Source of the DNA: Kitasatospora sp. A2-31
GTDB lineage: Bacteria; Actinomycetota; Actinomycetes; Streptomycetales; Streptomycetaceae
Direction: 5' to 3'
NCBI RefSeq assembly: GCF_022288725.1
Contig: NZ_JAKNTA010000002.1
Coordinates: 306,518-370,517, forward strand
Length of the DNA: 64,000 nucleotides
Shown here piece after piece: positions 32,539 through 41,837 of this stretch; position 1 is the stretch's first letter, and the number at the start of each line of letters is the position of its first letter. The translations under genes were made by a program, and so were the position numbers. The notes below the pieces were generated by a model. It did not search any database and had not been told where the DNA came from. It saw nothing but the letters and a program-made list of their open reading frames with translations.

Positions 32539-32814
32539 ATGAGCGGAGTGATCGTGCTGGTCGAGCTCGAGCCGTCGACCGAGGTGCTGGACGCGGGCGA
32601 GGTGGACGTGGGCGCCCGGGTCCGGTGGGTGCACGCGGCGCCGTCCGATCCGGACGTGCCGGAGGACCCGGGGCCGGTCACCTTCTGCGGGATCGACACC
32701 CGGGATCTGGAACGGGAGCCCTACCGGCCGGCCGGGCCGGGGGAGCCGTGGTACCCGCCCTCGCAACGGACCAGGCGCTGCCGCGAGTGCGAGGCCGCGC
32801 TCAGGGCGCTCTGA
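32539..32814 (+). CDS. Small hypothetical protein with C-terminal CxxC
   Basis: 91 residues. The centre reads VTFCGIDTRDLEREPY and the end RTRRCRECEAALRAL; one Cys plus a CxxC could form a small zinc site. I do not recognise the family. ATG at 32539 with GGTCGAGG upstream. Lies between the DUF3105 gene and the converging ABC ATPase; no operon partner is evident. Confidence 0.65.
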   Translation: MSGVIVLVELEPSTEVLDAGEVDVGARVRWVHAAPSDPDVPEDPGPVTFCGIDTRDLEREPYRPAGPGEPWYPPSQRTRRCRECEAALRAL

Positions 32815-32891
32815 CGCCGGGCGGGGCGCCGCCGCCTGGCGGGGCGGCGGCCCTGCCCGTTCGGGCAACGGGGCGTCCGCGTGCGGGTCGA

Positions 32892-33614
32892 TCAGGAGGC
32901 GGCCTCGACGATGCGGCCGTCCCGGAGCTCGATCACCCGGTCGGCGAGCTCCATCAGGGTCGGGTCGTGGGTGGCGACCAGCGCGGTGACTCCCTCGCTG
33001 CGGACCACCGCGCGCAGCAGCTGCATGATCGCACGGCCGGTCTCGGAGTCGAGCTGGCCGGTGGGCTCGTCGGCGATGATCAGATCGGGCTCGTTGGCCA
33101 GGGCGCGGGCGATGGCGACGCGCTGCTGCTGCCCGCCGGAGAGTTCGCCGGGGCGCTGGTCGGCGTGGTCGGCGAGTCCGACCATGGCCAGCAGGGTGCG
33201 GGCCCGCTCCTCGCGCCGGGCGCTCGGAACCTTGCGCAGCCGCATCGGCACGCCGACGTTCTCGGCGGCGGTGAGGACGGGGATCAGGCCGAAGGACTGG
33301 AACACGAAGCCGATCCGGTCCCGGCGCATCGCCAGCCGGGCTTCCTCGTCCAGGCCGGCCAGCTCGGTGCCGTCCAGCGCGATGGTGCCGCCGGTCGGTT
33401 TGTCCAGGCCGCCGACCAGGTTGAGCAGCGTGGTCTTGCCGGAGCCCGACCGGCCCTTGAGTGCGGTCAGTTCACCCCGGCCGACGGAGAAGGAGACGCC
33501 GCGCAGCGCGTGCACGGCCCGCTCGCCGGTGCCGAAGCTGTGGCGGAGGTCGCTGACGGCCACCATCGGCACGGTCGTGGACGTGGTCACGGTACCGACC
33601 GGTTGCTGTGTCAT
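32892..33614 (-). CDS. MacB/LolD-type ABC transporter ATPase
   Basis: 240 residues with all ATPase motifs: Walker A GRSGSGKTT, Q-loop FVFQSFGLIP, signature LSGGQQQRVAIARAL, Walker B LIIADEPTGQLDSE and the H-loop ATHDP. This class pairs with FtsX/MacB-like permeases to drive periplasmic-side conformational work or export rather than classical pore transport. Two such permeases lie divergently at 33976-40277, with a second ATPase after them, so this one may serve the same complex or a duplicate. The 33615-33975 gap holds the divergent promoters. Confidence 0.93.
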   Translation of the reverse strand: MTQQPVGTVTTSTTVPMVAVSDLRHSFGTGERAVHALRGVSFSVGRGELTALKGRSGSGKTTLLNLVGGLDKPTGGTIALDGTELAGLDEEARLAMRRDRIGFVFQSFGLIPVLTAAENVGVPMRLRKVPSARREERARTLLAMVGLADHADQRPGELSGGQQQRVAIARALANEPDLIIADEPTGQLDSETGRAIMQLLRAVVRSEGVTALVATHDPTLMELADRVIELRDGRIVEAAS

Positions 33615-33975
33615 GCGGGCGTCCCCCTGGCTCTCTGTCGGTTCTGCGGTTCTGCGGTTCAGCGGCTGGAGCGACGTCCTCGGCCTGCCGCACGGGCCGC
33701 CGTGAACGAGAATTGCATGACGTGTGCATGGCCCTTTGATGGCCTGTCACCTGGATATGCGCGCTCAATGAGAAGAATTTGCTCACCAGTTACATGATTC
33801 GCGCAAGTCCCTTCCGTTCCGAGTATGAATCTGACAGCATCGTCCGCTATCCGGTGATCAAGTGCCGGTGATCATCACTCCGGCTCGCGACGGGCGCTCA
33901 TCCCCGGCCGGACCCCGTCGGGTCGGTCGGGCCGTTACGCGGAAGCCGGGGCGATTCGTCAGGGGGAGGAACGGG
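33615..33975. other. Divergent intergenic region, no gene seen
   Basis: 361 bases between the minus-strand ATPase and the plus-strand permease, A+T-richer around 33710-33830, where promoters for both directions are expected. A short TTCTGCGGT direct repeat lies at about 33640-33655. No clear single promoter could be chosen. Confidence 0.5.
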
Positions 33976-36900
33976 ATGCTCGGCTTCGTCGTGCGCCGGT
34001 TGCGCGGGCGACTGCCGCTGGCCGGTGCCGTCCTGCTCACCGTGCTGATCACCACGGCGGTGCTCACCGCGCTGGTGGCGTTCAACCGCACGGTCGGGGA
34101 GGCCGGGCTGCGCCAGTCCCTGCAGGGGGGCGGCCACGCGCGGACCACGGTGCTGGTGACCGGCGAGCACGGTCTCGACAAGCGGTCGGCCGACGACGCG
34201 GCGGTCACCGCCTACGGCGGGGGCCTCTTCGGCGGCCTCGCCGTGCGGACCGACACCGTAGCCCGCAGCCGCTCGTACGGCCTTCCGGCCGCGGGACCCG
34301 TCGGTGCAGCCAGCGGCGCACCCGCCGGCGCACCCACGGCCACGCGGACCGGTGCGAAGGCCGCGGACCTCACACTGCTCGCCTCCCTCGACCGCGGCCG
34401 CGTCCGCCTGCTGGCCGGCGCCTGGCCCGCGCCCGTCCAGCGCCCCACCGCGGGCAGCCCCACCGCGGGCGCCGCCACCCCGACACCCGTCGACGTCGCC
34501 GTCCCGCAGACCACGCTGGCCCGGCTCAACCTCGACGCCGGGGCCCTGCCCGCCGAGGTCCGGCTCGACGACCGCCTCGACGGCCGGACGCTCACCGTCC
34601 GCGTCACCGGCGTCTACCGCGCCGAGGATCCCGCCGACCCCTACTGGCGGCTCGACACCCTGGGCGGCCGGGAGATCCAGACCGGCGGCTTCACCACCTA
34701 CGGACCGCTGCTGGCCGACGACTCCGCCTTCACCACCGTCGCCGTCCCGCAGAGCGGCCGCGGCTGGCTGCTCGACGCCGACTTCACCGGCATCCGCGAC
34801 TCCGAGGCCGCCGCCGTCCGGGACCGCGCCCCCGGTCTCGCGAGCGGCCTCACCGGGGCGACCGGGCTGCAGGTCCGGACCGAACTCCCGGTGGTCCTCC
34901 GGGAGGTGGAGTCCAGCGCCCTGGTCGCCCGCTCCACCCTGCTGATCGGCGCCCTCCAACTCGCCGTCCTGGCCGCCGCCGTGCTGCTGCTGGTGGTCCA
35001 CCTGATGGCCGCCCGGCAGGAGGGCGAGAACGCCCTGCTGGCCGCGCGCGGCGCCTCCGGAGCCCGCCTCGGCGTCTTCTCCGCCACCGAGTCGCTGCTG
35101 CTCGCCCTGCCTGCCGCGCTCCTCGCGCCGCTCTGCACGCCCTTGCTGCTCGGTGCGCTCGCGCGCCGGGGACCGCTCGCCCGGGTGCCGCTCGACACCG
35201 CGCCGAGCTGGACGCTCTGGCCGATCGCCGCCGTCTGCGCGCTCGCCTGCGTCCTCCTCACCACCGCGCCGACGCTGGTGCGCGGGGCCGGCGGCGCGGT
35301 GCTGCGCCGCGCGGGCCGGCGCCAGGCGCTGGTCGCCGGCGCGGCGCGCTCCGGCGCCGACCTCGCGGTGGTCGGCCTCGCCGGCCTCGCCTACTACCAA
35401 CTGGCCCACTACGAGGGCGGACTGTCGGAGGACGCGGACGGCGGGCTGAACCTCGATCCGGTCCTGATCGCCGCGCCCACCCTGGCACTCGGCGCCGGCA
35501 CCCTGCTGGTGCTGCGCCTGCTCCCGCTCGCCGCCCGCCTCGGCGGCCGGATCGCCGCCCGGGGCCGCGGCCTGGTGCCCGCCCTGGCCGGCTGGCAGCT
35601 CGCCCGCCGCCCCGGCCGGGCCGCCGGGCCGGTGCTGCTGCTGGTCCTGGCGGTCTCCACCGGCGTGCTGGCGCTCGGCCAGCAGAGCACCTGGTCCGCC
35701 TCCCAGCACGACCAGGCGGCCTTCGCCACCGCCGGCGGCCTGCGGATCACCGGGTCGCAGCTGCCGGCGATGGGCCAGGCCGGCCGGTACGGCGCGCTGC
35801 CCGGGGGCGAGAGGCTGATCCCCGTGATCCGCGAGGAGCACTCCCTGGCGGACGGCGCCCCCGCCCAGGTGCTGGCCCTCGACGCGGCGGGCTTCGCCGC
35901 CCGCGTCCCGGTCCGCCCCGACCTGCTCGGCGGGCAGAACCGCCAGGACCTCTACGCTCCGCTCGCCGCGCCCGCGGCCGGTCCCGCGCCCGCCGGCGCC
36001 GAAGCCGCACCCGCGGCCGGCCCCGCGCCCGCGGTGGCCGCCCACGGCGGCGTACCGCTGCCCGGCACGCCGGCCCGGATCGACCTCGACCTCGGCAACG
36101 AGCCGTCGGCAGCGGGCGGTCTCCCGCCGGAGGCCTGGGTCCTGCTGCGGGACCGCTTCGGCGACACCTTCCGCGTCCCGCTGACCGGCGTTCCCGCCCG
36201 CGGCAGCGCGGTGGCCACCGCCGACCTCGCAGCCGTCGCCGGCGCCCCGGTCGGCACCCCCGCCGCACCGCTCACCCTCGCCGGCCTTATCCTCGCCCTC
36301 GGAACCGAGCAGGGCCCTCCCCTCGTGGGGGAGCTGAGCGTCCGGGGGATCGCGGTCGCCGACAGTGCGACCGGGCCGGCCACCGCCGTCCCGGCCGCGG
36401 CGGGCCTGGCCTGGAGGACCAGCACCGCACCCGGCGAGGCCGGCTCCGGCTCCGAGGTCCTGCCGGACCGGCCCGGACGCCTGTTCGGCCTCCGGTACGC
36501 GCCCGGGAGCACCGGCGTCCGCCAGGCCGTCCTAGTGCCCTCCGGCCCCGAGACCCCGGCCGTGCTGCCCGGCCTCGCCACCCACGCGTACCTCAGCGGC
36601 ATCGGCGCGGCCGTCGGCGACACCGTCCAGGTGACGCTCGGCGCCAACGGCGTGAAGGTCAGGATCACCGGAGTGGTCGACTCGGTGCCGGTCGCCGGCA
36701 GCACCGCCCTGGTCGTCGACCTCGCCGCCACCGGACGCCTGCTCGCCACCGGCGGCCGCCAGCTGCCCGCCGTCACCGAGTGGTGGCTGCCCGCCACCGG
36801 GCCGGACGATCCGGTGCCCGCCCGAGCGGCGGCCGCGCTGCGCGACACCCCCGGCGGACAGCGACTGCTGCTCGACGCCGAGGTCGCCGACGGCCTGCTG

Positions 36901-37341
36901 GCCGACCCGCTCAGCGCCGCCCCGCAGAGCGCGCTCGCCGCCATCGCCCTGGCCAGCACCGTGCTGGCCGCCATCGGCTTCGCGGCCGCCGCCGCGGCCT
37001 CCGCCCGCGAGCGCGCCGCCGAGTTCACCGTGCTGCTCGCCCTCGGCACCCCCAGGCGGTGGCTGCTCCGCACGGCCGCCGCGGAGCAGACCGTCCTGGT
37101 CCTGCTGGGCAGCCTGGTCGGCCTCGGCCTCGGCGCCCTGATCGTCCGCCTGATCGTGCCGCTCCTGGTGCTCACCCCGGCGGCCCGCCGGCCGGTCCCG
37201 GACGTCCTGGTCGACCTGCCGCTCGGCCGGTCGCTGCTGCTCACGGCCGCGATCGCCGTCGTACCCCTGCTGTCGGCCTTCCTGATCGGGCGCAGCCGTC
37301 GAGACGTGGCCGCCCGGCTGCGGCACGTGGAGGAGATGTGA
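33976..37341 (+). CDS. FtsX-like ABC permease (large, 1,121 residues)
   Basis: An N-terminal membrane helix (LPLAGAVLLTVLITTAVLTAL) is followed by a large outer domain, then helices near 330-460 and 520-560, a second outer domain, and a final three-helix FtsX bundle containing ERAAEFTVLLALGTPRRWLL, the hallmark of FtsX/MacB permeases. The doubled layout gives two FtsX units in one chain. ATG at 33976 follows GGAGG by 7 bases; an earlier in-frame start at 33862 lacks support. Translationally coupled to the next permease (GTGA overlap). Substrate unknown; lipid, peptide or antibiotic handling are all possible. Confidence 0.9.
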   Translation: MLGFVVRRLRGRLPLAGAVLLTVLITTAVLTALVAFNRTVGEAGLRQSLQGGGHARTTVLVTGEHGLDKRSADDAAVTAYGGGLFGGLAVRTDTVARSRSYGLPAAGPVGAASGAPAGAPTATRTGAKAADLTLLASLDRGRVRLLAGAWPAPVQRPTAGSPTAGAATPTPVDVAVPQTTLARLNLDAGALPAEVRLDDRLDGRTLTVRVTGVYRAEDPADPYWRLDTLGGREIQTGGFTTYGPLLADDSAFTTVAVPQSGRGWLLDADFTGIRDSEAAAVRDRAPGLASGLTGATGLQVRTELPVVLREVESSALVARSTLLIGALQLAVLAAAVLLLVVHLMAARQEGENALLAARGASGARLGVFSATESLLLALPAALLAPLCTPLLLGALARRGPLARVPLDTAPSWTLWPIAAVCALACVLLTTAPTLVRGAGGAVLRRAGRRQALVAGAARSGADLAVVGLAGLAYYQLAHYEGGLSEDADGGLNLDPVLIAAPTLALGAGTLLVLRLLPLAARLGGRIAARGRGLVPALAGWQLARRPGRAAGPVLLLVLAVSTGVLALGQQSTWSASQHDQAAFATAGGLRITGSQLPAMGQAGRYGALPGGERLIPVIREEHSLADGAPAQVLALDAAGFAARVPVRPDLLGGQNRQDLYAPLAAPAAGPAPAGAEAAPAAGPAPAVAAHGGVPLPGTPARIDLDLGNEPSAAGGLPPEAWVLLRDRFGDTFRVPLTGVPARGSAVATADLAAVAGAPVGTPAAPLTLAGLILALGTEQGPPLVGELSVRGIAVADSATGPATAVPAAAGLAWRTSTAPGEAGSGSEVLPDRPGRLFGLRYAPGSTGVRQAVLVPSGPETPAVLPGLATHAYLSGIGAAVGDTVQVTLGANGVKVRITGVVDSVPVAGSTALVVDLAATGRLLATGGRQLPAVTEWWLPATGPDDPVPARAAAALRDTPGGQRLLLDAEVADGLLADPLSAAPQSALAAIALASTVLAAIGFAAAAAASARERAAEFTVLLALGTPRRWLLRTAAAEQTVLVLLGSLVGLGLGALIVRLIVPLLVLTPAARRPVPDVLVDLPLGRSLLLTAAIAVVPLLSAFLIGRSRRDVAARLRHVEEM

Positions 37342-40277
37342 CCACCCCGGCCGACACCCGCCGCACCATCCGCCCCGACGGGGCCCGGCCGGCGGCCGTC
37401 CACCGGCCCGCCCCCTGGGTCCGCACCCGCCTGCGGTCGGGGCGGCTCGCCGCCCTGCTCGTGGCGGCGCTCGCGTTCGGCACGGTCCTCCTCGCGGCGG
37501 CCTTCCCGCGCGCCCTCGACCGGGGCACGGACGACGCTCTGCACCGCTTCCTGCAGGACCGCGGGCCGTCCTGGAACAGCCTGGTGGCCACCGCCGCCCA
37601 CCGCAACGACGCCGCCGACCTCGACGAGGTCGCCCGCAGGCTCGCGGCGCGCCCCGGCACCACGTTCCGCTACGGCGAGCCCGGCCCGGTGTACGGGGCG
37701 CATGGCGACAAGCCCCGCCCGCTCGCCAACCACGGCTACGCCCGCCCCGACGGCTTCCCGCCGAAGATCGGCCTGACGTACCTGCACGGGATCACCGAGC
37801 GGGCCACCGTGGTGGCGGGCGGTTGGCCGGCCGACGCCGGCGCCCAGGACGGCCCGATCCCGATCGCGCTCAGCAGGAACGCGGCCGACAGCATCGGCAT
37901 CCGCCTCGGCGACGTCCTGCTCGGCGGCGAGGAGGGCGCGGACACGGTCCGGGCGAAGGTCGTCGGCCTCTACACCGTCGACGACCCGCACGACCCGTAC
38001 TGGGCCGACGCGGGCTGCCTCGACCGCGCCTGCGCGCAGGGCAACCCGCACGTCACCCTCGTGGCCGACGGCGTCGTCGCCGCCGGGGCGCTGGACCGGA
38101 TCGCCGAGTGGGGCGTGCACACCACCGACTTCTGGCGGCTGCCCGTCGACTCCGGCGCCCTGCACGCCCGCACTCTGCCCGAGACCGGCCGGGAGATCGC
38201 CGGCTACCTGAGCGGCCCCACCGCCGTCGCGCTGGCCGCCCGCACCGGCCGGGACGACCTGAGCATCACCTCCCAGCTGCCCACCGCGTTCAAGCAGGCC
38301 GTCGCCCGGCAGAACGCCGCCGCGCCGCTCGCCGCGATCGGTCCGGCCGGCCTGGCCGGGGTCGGCGCCCTGGTGCTCTTCCTGGCCGCCGGCCTCGCCA
38401 CCGACCGGCGCACCGCCGAACTGCGGCTGCTCCAGGCCCGTGGCGGCTCCCGCGGCGGCGTCCTGCTGCGCCTGCTCGGCGAGGGCGCGGTGACCGTGCT
38501 CCCCGCCGCCGTGCTCGCGACCGCACTCGCCCTCCGGCTGGTGGAGACCCCGCGCTGGACGGAGGCCGTGCTGGCGGCGCTCGCCGTCACCCTCATCGCC
38601 CTGCTGGGGTTCCCCGTCCGCGCGGCGGCGTTCTGGTCCAAGCCGCGCCGCAGCAACGGCGGGCGCCGGCTGGTCGGCGAACTCCTGGTGCTGGTCGCCA
38701 CCGCCGCGGCCGTGCTGGAGGTCCGCCGGCGCGGCGTGGCGCCGGACGGCCAGGGCCTGGACCTGCTGCTCGTCGCGGCCCCGCTGCTGCTCGCCGCCAC
38801 CGGGGGCCTCGTGCTCGCCCGGCTCCAGCCGGTCGTGGTCGGGGCACTGGCTCGGGTGGCCGGCCGGCGCCCCGGCCTGATCGGCTTCCTCGGCCTGGCC
38901 CGTGCCGCCCGCGGCGCCGGCGGCCGTGCCCGGCCCTCGCTGCTGCCCCTGCTCGCGATGACCCTCGCCGTCACCACGGCGGGCTTCGGCGCCACGGTGC
39001 TGGACGCTGTCGACGGCGCCCGGCTGCGCGCCGCCCGCAGCGTCGTGGGCGGCGACGCGGCCGTGGGCACCCCCACCGGTGTCTCGCTGCCGTCGAAGTT
39101 CACCGAGGCCGCCGCCGCCATGCCCGGCGTCCGGCTCGCCACCGGCGTCTGGTGGGAGAGCGAGGTGTTCCTGCTGGGCAGCGACGCCGGGCCGGTCCGG
39201 GTCAGCGCCCTCGTGGTCGACCCGCAGGCCTACGCCGAGCTCTCCCGGAGCGTCGGCCGCGGGGCGTTCGACCCGGCCCTCCTCGCCGGCGGCGCGGGCG
39301 GTTCCGACGCGCCGCTGCCCGCCCTCTTCAGCACCGCGCTGGGCAAGCAGCTCGGCGGCGACGGCTACCGGCTGCGGTTGCCCAACGGCTGGGAGCTCAA
39401 GGCCGCGGTCGCCGGCCGGATCGGTGCCACGCCCGCGCTGGTCGGGGACGACCGCAAGTTCGTCGTGCTGCCGTCCGGGCCCGCAGTCGCTCAGCGCTCC
39501 GAACTGGGGGAGCCCAACCTCTGGTTCGCGGTGGGCGACGTCGACGAGCGCCGGCTGAAGCGGCTGGTGCGGGAGCTGGCGCCGCCGGTGGCCTGGAGGG
39601 TCGCCGTCGGCGAGCACCCCGGGGCGGTGCTTCCCCCGGTGGCGACCGGGGTCGAGCCGTCGCCCGCCTCCGGCGCGGCCTCGGCGCTCGCTTCGGCGCC
39701 TGCGTCCGGGACGGCCGCGCCGTCGGGGGTCGCCGGCCCGGGGGCCGCTGCCGCCGACGCAGCCGCCGAGGCCGACGCCGTGCCGAGCGGCTTCCAGGTG
39801 CGCACCAGCGGCACCCTGGCCGCCGAGTTCGCCGCCGACCCGCTCCAGCGCTCGGCCGGCCGGCTGTTCTGGGCCGCCGTGATCGGCGCCGCCGGGTTCG
39901 CGCTGCTCGCCGTCCTGCTGACGCTGGTCCGGACCGCGCCCGAGCGCGCCGCCCTGCTCGCCCGGCTGCGCACCATGGGCCTGCGTCCCCGGCAGGGCCT
40001 GGCCCTGATCCTCGCCGAGACCGTGCCGCAGACCCTCGTCGCCGCCGTCGGCGGCGGGTTGGTGGCACTGGCCGCGACCGCCCTGCTCGGCCCGGCGTTC
40101 GACCTCTCCGTGCTGGTCGGCGCAGAGGTCCCGCCGGGGCTGGAGCCCGCGGTGCTGCCGGTGCTGCGCCAGGTGCTCGGACTCGTGGCCCTGGTCGCCG
40201 TCGGCGTGCTCGCCGAGGCGCTGATCGCCGGACGGCGACACATCGCCACCGAACTGCGGGTGGGGGAGCAGCGTTGA
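37338..40277 (+). CDS. FtsX-like ABC permease (second, 979 residues)
   Basis: Same organisation as the preceding permease: N-terminal helix (LAALLVAALAFGTVLLAAAF), outer domain, a middle helix cluster with DRRTAELRLLQARGGSRG, a second outer domain, and a C-terminal bundle with RAALLARLRTMGLRPRQGLAL. GTG start overlaps the previous stop by 4 bases, with GGAGGA just upstream. The pair probably forms a heterodimeric permease powered by the downstream ATPase. An Ala/Pro-rich linker (about residues 770-815) separates the outer domain from the last helices. Confidence 0.9.
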   Translation: MTTPADTRRTIRPDGARPAAVHRPAPWVRTRLRSGRLAALLVAALAFGTVLLAAAFPRALDRGTDDALHRFLQDRGPSWNSLVATAAHRNDAADLDEVARRLAARPGTTFRYGEPGPVYGAHGDKPRPLANHGYARPDGFPPKIGLTYLHGITERATVVAGGWPADAGAQDGPIPIALSRNAADSIGIRLGDVLLGGEEGADTVRAKVVGLYTVDDPHDPYWADAGCLDRACAQGNPHVTLVADGVVAAGALDRIAEWGVHTTDFWRLPVDSGALHARTLPETGREIAGYLSGPTAVALAARTGRDDLSITSQLPTAFKQAVARQNAAAPLAAIGPAGLAGVGALVLFLAAGLATDRRTAELRLLQARGGSRGGVLLRLLGEGAVTVLPAAVLATALALRLVETPRWTEAVLAALAVTLIALLGFPVRAAAFWSKPRRSNGGRRLVGELLVLVATAAAVLEVRRRGVAPDGQGLDLLLVAAPLLLAATGGLVLARLQPVVVGALARVAGRRPGLIGFLGLARAARGAGGRARPSLLPLLAMTLAVTTAGFGATVLDAVDGARLRAARSVVGGDAAVGTPTGVSLPSKFTEAAAAMPGVRLATGVWWESEVFLLGSDAGPVRVSALVVDPQAYAELSRSVGRGAFDPALLAGGAGGSDAPLPALFSTALGKQLGGDGYRLRLPNGWELKAAVAGRIGATPALVGDDRKFVVLPSGPAVAQRSELGEPNLWFAVGDVDERRLKRLVRELAPPVAWRVAVGEHPGAVLPPVATGVEPSPASGAASALASAPASGTAAPSGVAGPGAAAADAAAEADAVPSGFQVRTSGTLAAEFAADPLQRSAGRLFWAAVIGAAGFALLAVLLTLVRTAPERAALLARLRTMGLRPRQGLALILAETVPQTLVAAVGGGLVALAATALLGPAFDLSVLVGAEVPPGLEPAVLPVLRQVLGLVALVAVGVLAEALIAGRRHIATELRVGEQR

Positions 40278-40386
40278 CGGACAGTGGACGGGCCCGGCCG
40301 CACGGCCGGGCGGACGGCAAGGGAATCGGCCCGCGGCGACCGCGGCCACAGGCGCGCCCCGGCGCAGCGGCGACAGGAGACCAGCG

Positions 40387-41373
40387 GTGAACAGCCTCCC
40401 CCGGAGCCGGACGGTCGAGCCGGCCCCCACCCTCCAGGAGCTCCAGGAGCGCGCGCTCGCCGCCGCCCGGCCGAAGGCCCCGGGCGCCGATGCGGCGATC
40501 GTCTGCGACCGCCTGGTGCGCATCTTCTCCACCGAGGGCATCGAGGTGCAGGCGCTCCAGGGCCTGGAGCTGACCATCCGGCAGGGCGACCTGGTGGCCC
40601 TGGTGGGCGCCTCCGGCAGCGGCAAGTCCACCCTGCTCACCATCCTGGCCGGGCTCGACGTGCCGACCGCCGGCACCGCCACCGTCGCCGGCCGCGACCT
40701 GCTGGAGATGTCGGCCCGCGACCGGCTGCGCTACCGGCGCGAGGTCGTCGGCTTCATCTGGCAGCAGACCGCGCGGAACCTGCTGCCCTTCCTGACCGCC
40801 GCCGAGAACATCGCCCTGCCGATGCAACTGCGCGGGCGCAGGGCCGGACTCGGCACCAGGCAGAAGGCCGCCCGGGTGGCCGAGCTGCTGGAGGCGCTGG
40901 AGATCGGTGACCTCGCCCACCGGCGCCCGCGCGAGATGTCCGGCGGTCAGCAGCAGCGCGTCGCCATCGCCGTGGCGATGGCCAACAACCCGCCGGTGCT
41001 GCTCGCCGACGAGCCCACCGGCGAGCTCGACTCGGAGACCGGCGCCGCGATCTTCGAGGCCTTCCGGACCGTCAACCGCGAACTCGGCGCCACCGTCGTC
41101 ATCGTGACCCACGACCCGATGGTGGCGGGCGAGGTCCGCCGCACGGTCGCCATCCGCGACGGGCGCACCAGCAGCGAGGTGCTCCGCCGGACGGTGACGG
41201 ACGAGCACGGCGAGGAGTCGGTCAACGAGCGCGAGTACGTGATGCTGGACCGGACCGGCCGGGTGCAGCTGCCGGTGAAGTTCCTGGAGGCGCTCGGCAT
41301 GGAGCACCGGGTCGCGGTGGACCTGGCCGCCGACCACATCGAGGTCCGCCCGGACGACATCGCCGGTCACTGA
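40387..41373 (+). CDS. ABC ATPase with C-terminal AbrB-like extension
   Basis: 328 residues. The ATPase core (about 40-265) has Walker A GASGSGKST, MSGGQQQRVAIAVAM, LLADEPTGELDSE and VTHDP. After it, residues about 283-325 (REYVMLDRTGRVQLPVKFLE and following) look like a SpoVT/AbrB swapped-hairpin fold, unusual for a transporter ATPase and a possible dimerisation or DNA-binding module. GTG start with AGGAGA upstream. Third gene of the permease operon and likely its motor. Confidence 0.9.
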   Translation: MNSLPRSRTVEPAPTLQELQERALAAARPKAPGADAAIVCDRLVRIFSTEGIEVQALQGLELTIRQGDLVALVGASGSGKSTLLTILAGLDVPTAGTATVAGRDLLEMSARDRLRYRREVVGFIWQQTARNLLPFLTAAENIALPMQLRGRRAGLGTRQKAARVAELLEALEIGDLAHRRPREMSGGQQQRVAIAVAMANNPPVLLADEPTGELDSETGAAIFEAFRTVNRELGATVVIVTHDPMVAGEVRRTVAIRDGRTSSEVLRRTVTDEHGEESVNEREYVMLDRTGRVQLPVKFLEALGMEHRVAVDLAADHIEVRPDDIAGH

Positions 41374-41408
41374 CGTCCGGCGGTCGGTGCGGCCGGGCGG
41401 CAGGCCGC

Positions 41409-41636
41409 TCAGCTCTCGCCGGGGCGGCGGAACAGGCCGCTGCGCTCGGCGTCCTCGCGCAGGGTGTCCCGCGCGCCGCCCCGGCCTCTGCCGTCCTCCG
41501 CGTCGGCCGCGTCACCGCCGTCGCCCCGGGCGGGGCGGTCCCCGCGGGCGGCGGCCGTGCAGAGGGCGAAGACGAGCAGGGCGCTGGCCGCCACGGCGAG
41601 GACGCCGAGCGCGGTCAGGACGCGGAGCCAGGTCAC
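41409..41636 (-). CDS. Small single-span membrane protein
   Basis: 75 residues: one transmembrane helix near the start (LTALGVLAVAASALLVFALC) and a charged Asp/Arg/Gly-rich tail. GTG at 41636 is preceded by GGAGG at 7 bases, the best start; the longer open frame has no such site. No family recognised. Converges with the ABC operon. Confidence 0.6.
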   Translation of the reverse strand: MTWLRVLTALGVLAVAASALLVFALCTAAARGDRPARGDGGDAADAEDGRGRGGARDTLREDAERSGLFRRPGES

Positions 41637-41837
41637 GGGAGATGCCTCCTGGGGACGGACGGTGCGAGAGGGGTATCGGCACGTCGGCCCCGGAGGTCGA
41701 GCGGACACGGGCGGTTTCGCCGGACGCCCCGCCGTGCCGGCGGGCGCGCACGCGGGCGCTGGAGGCGTCCGGGCGCACGCCGCCCTCCCGTGTACGCCCC
41801 CGGAGCGGTCCGCACGCCGACCTGCGCGCCCCGCGCC

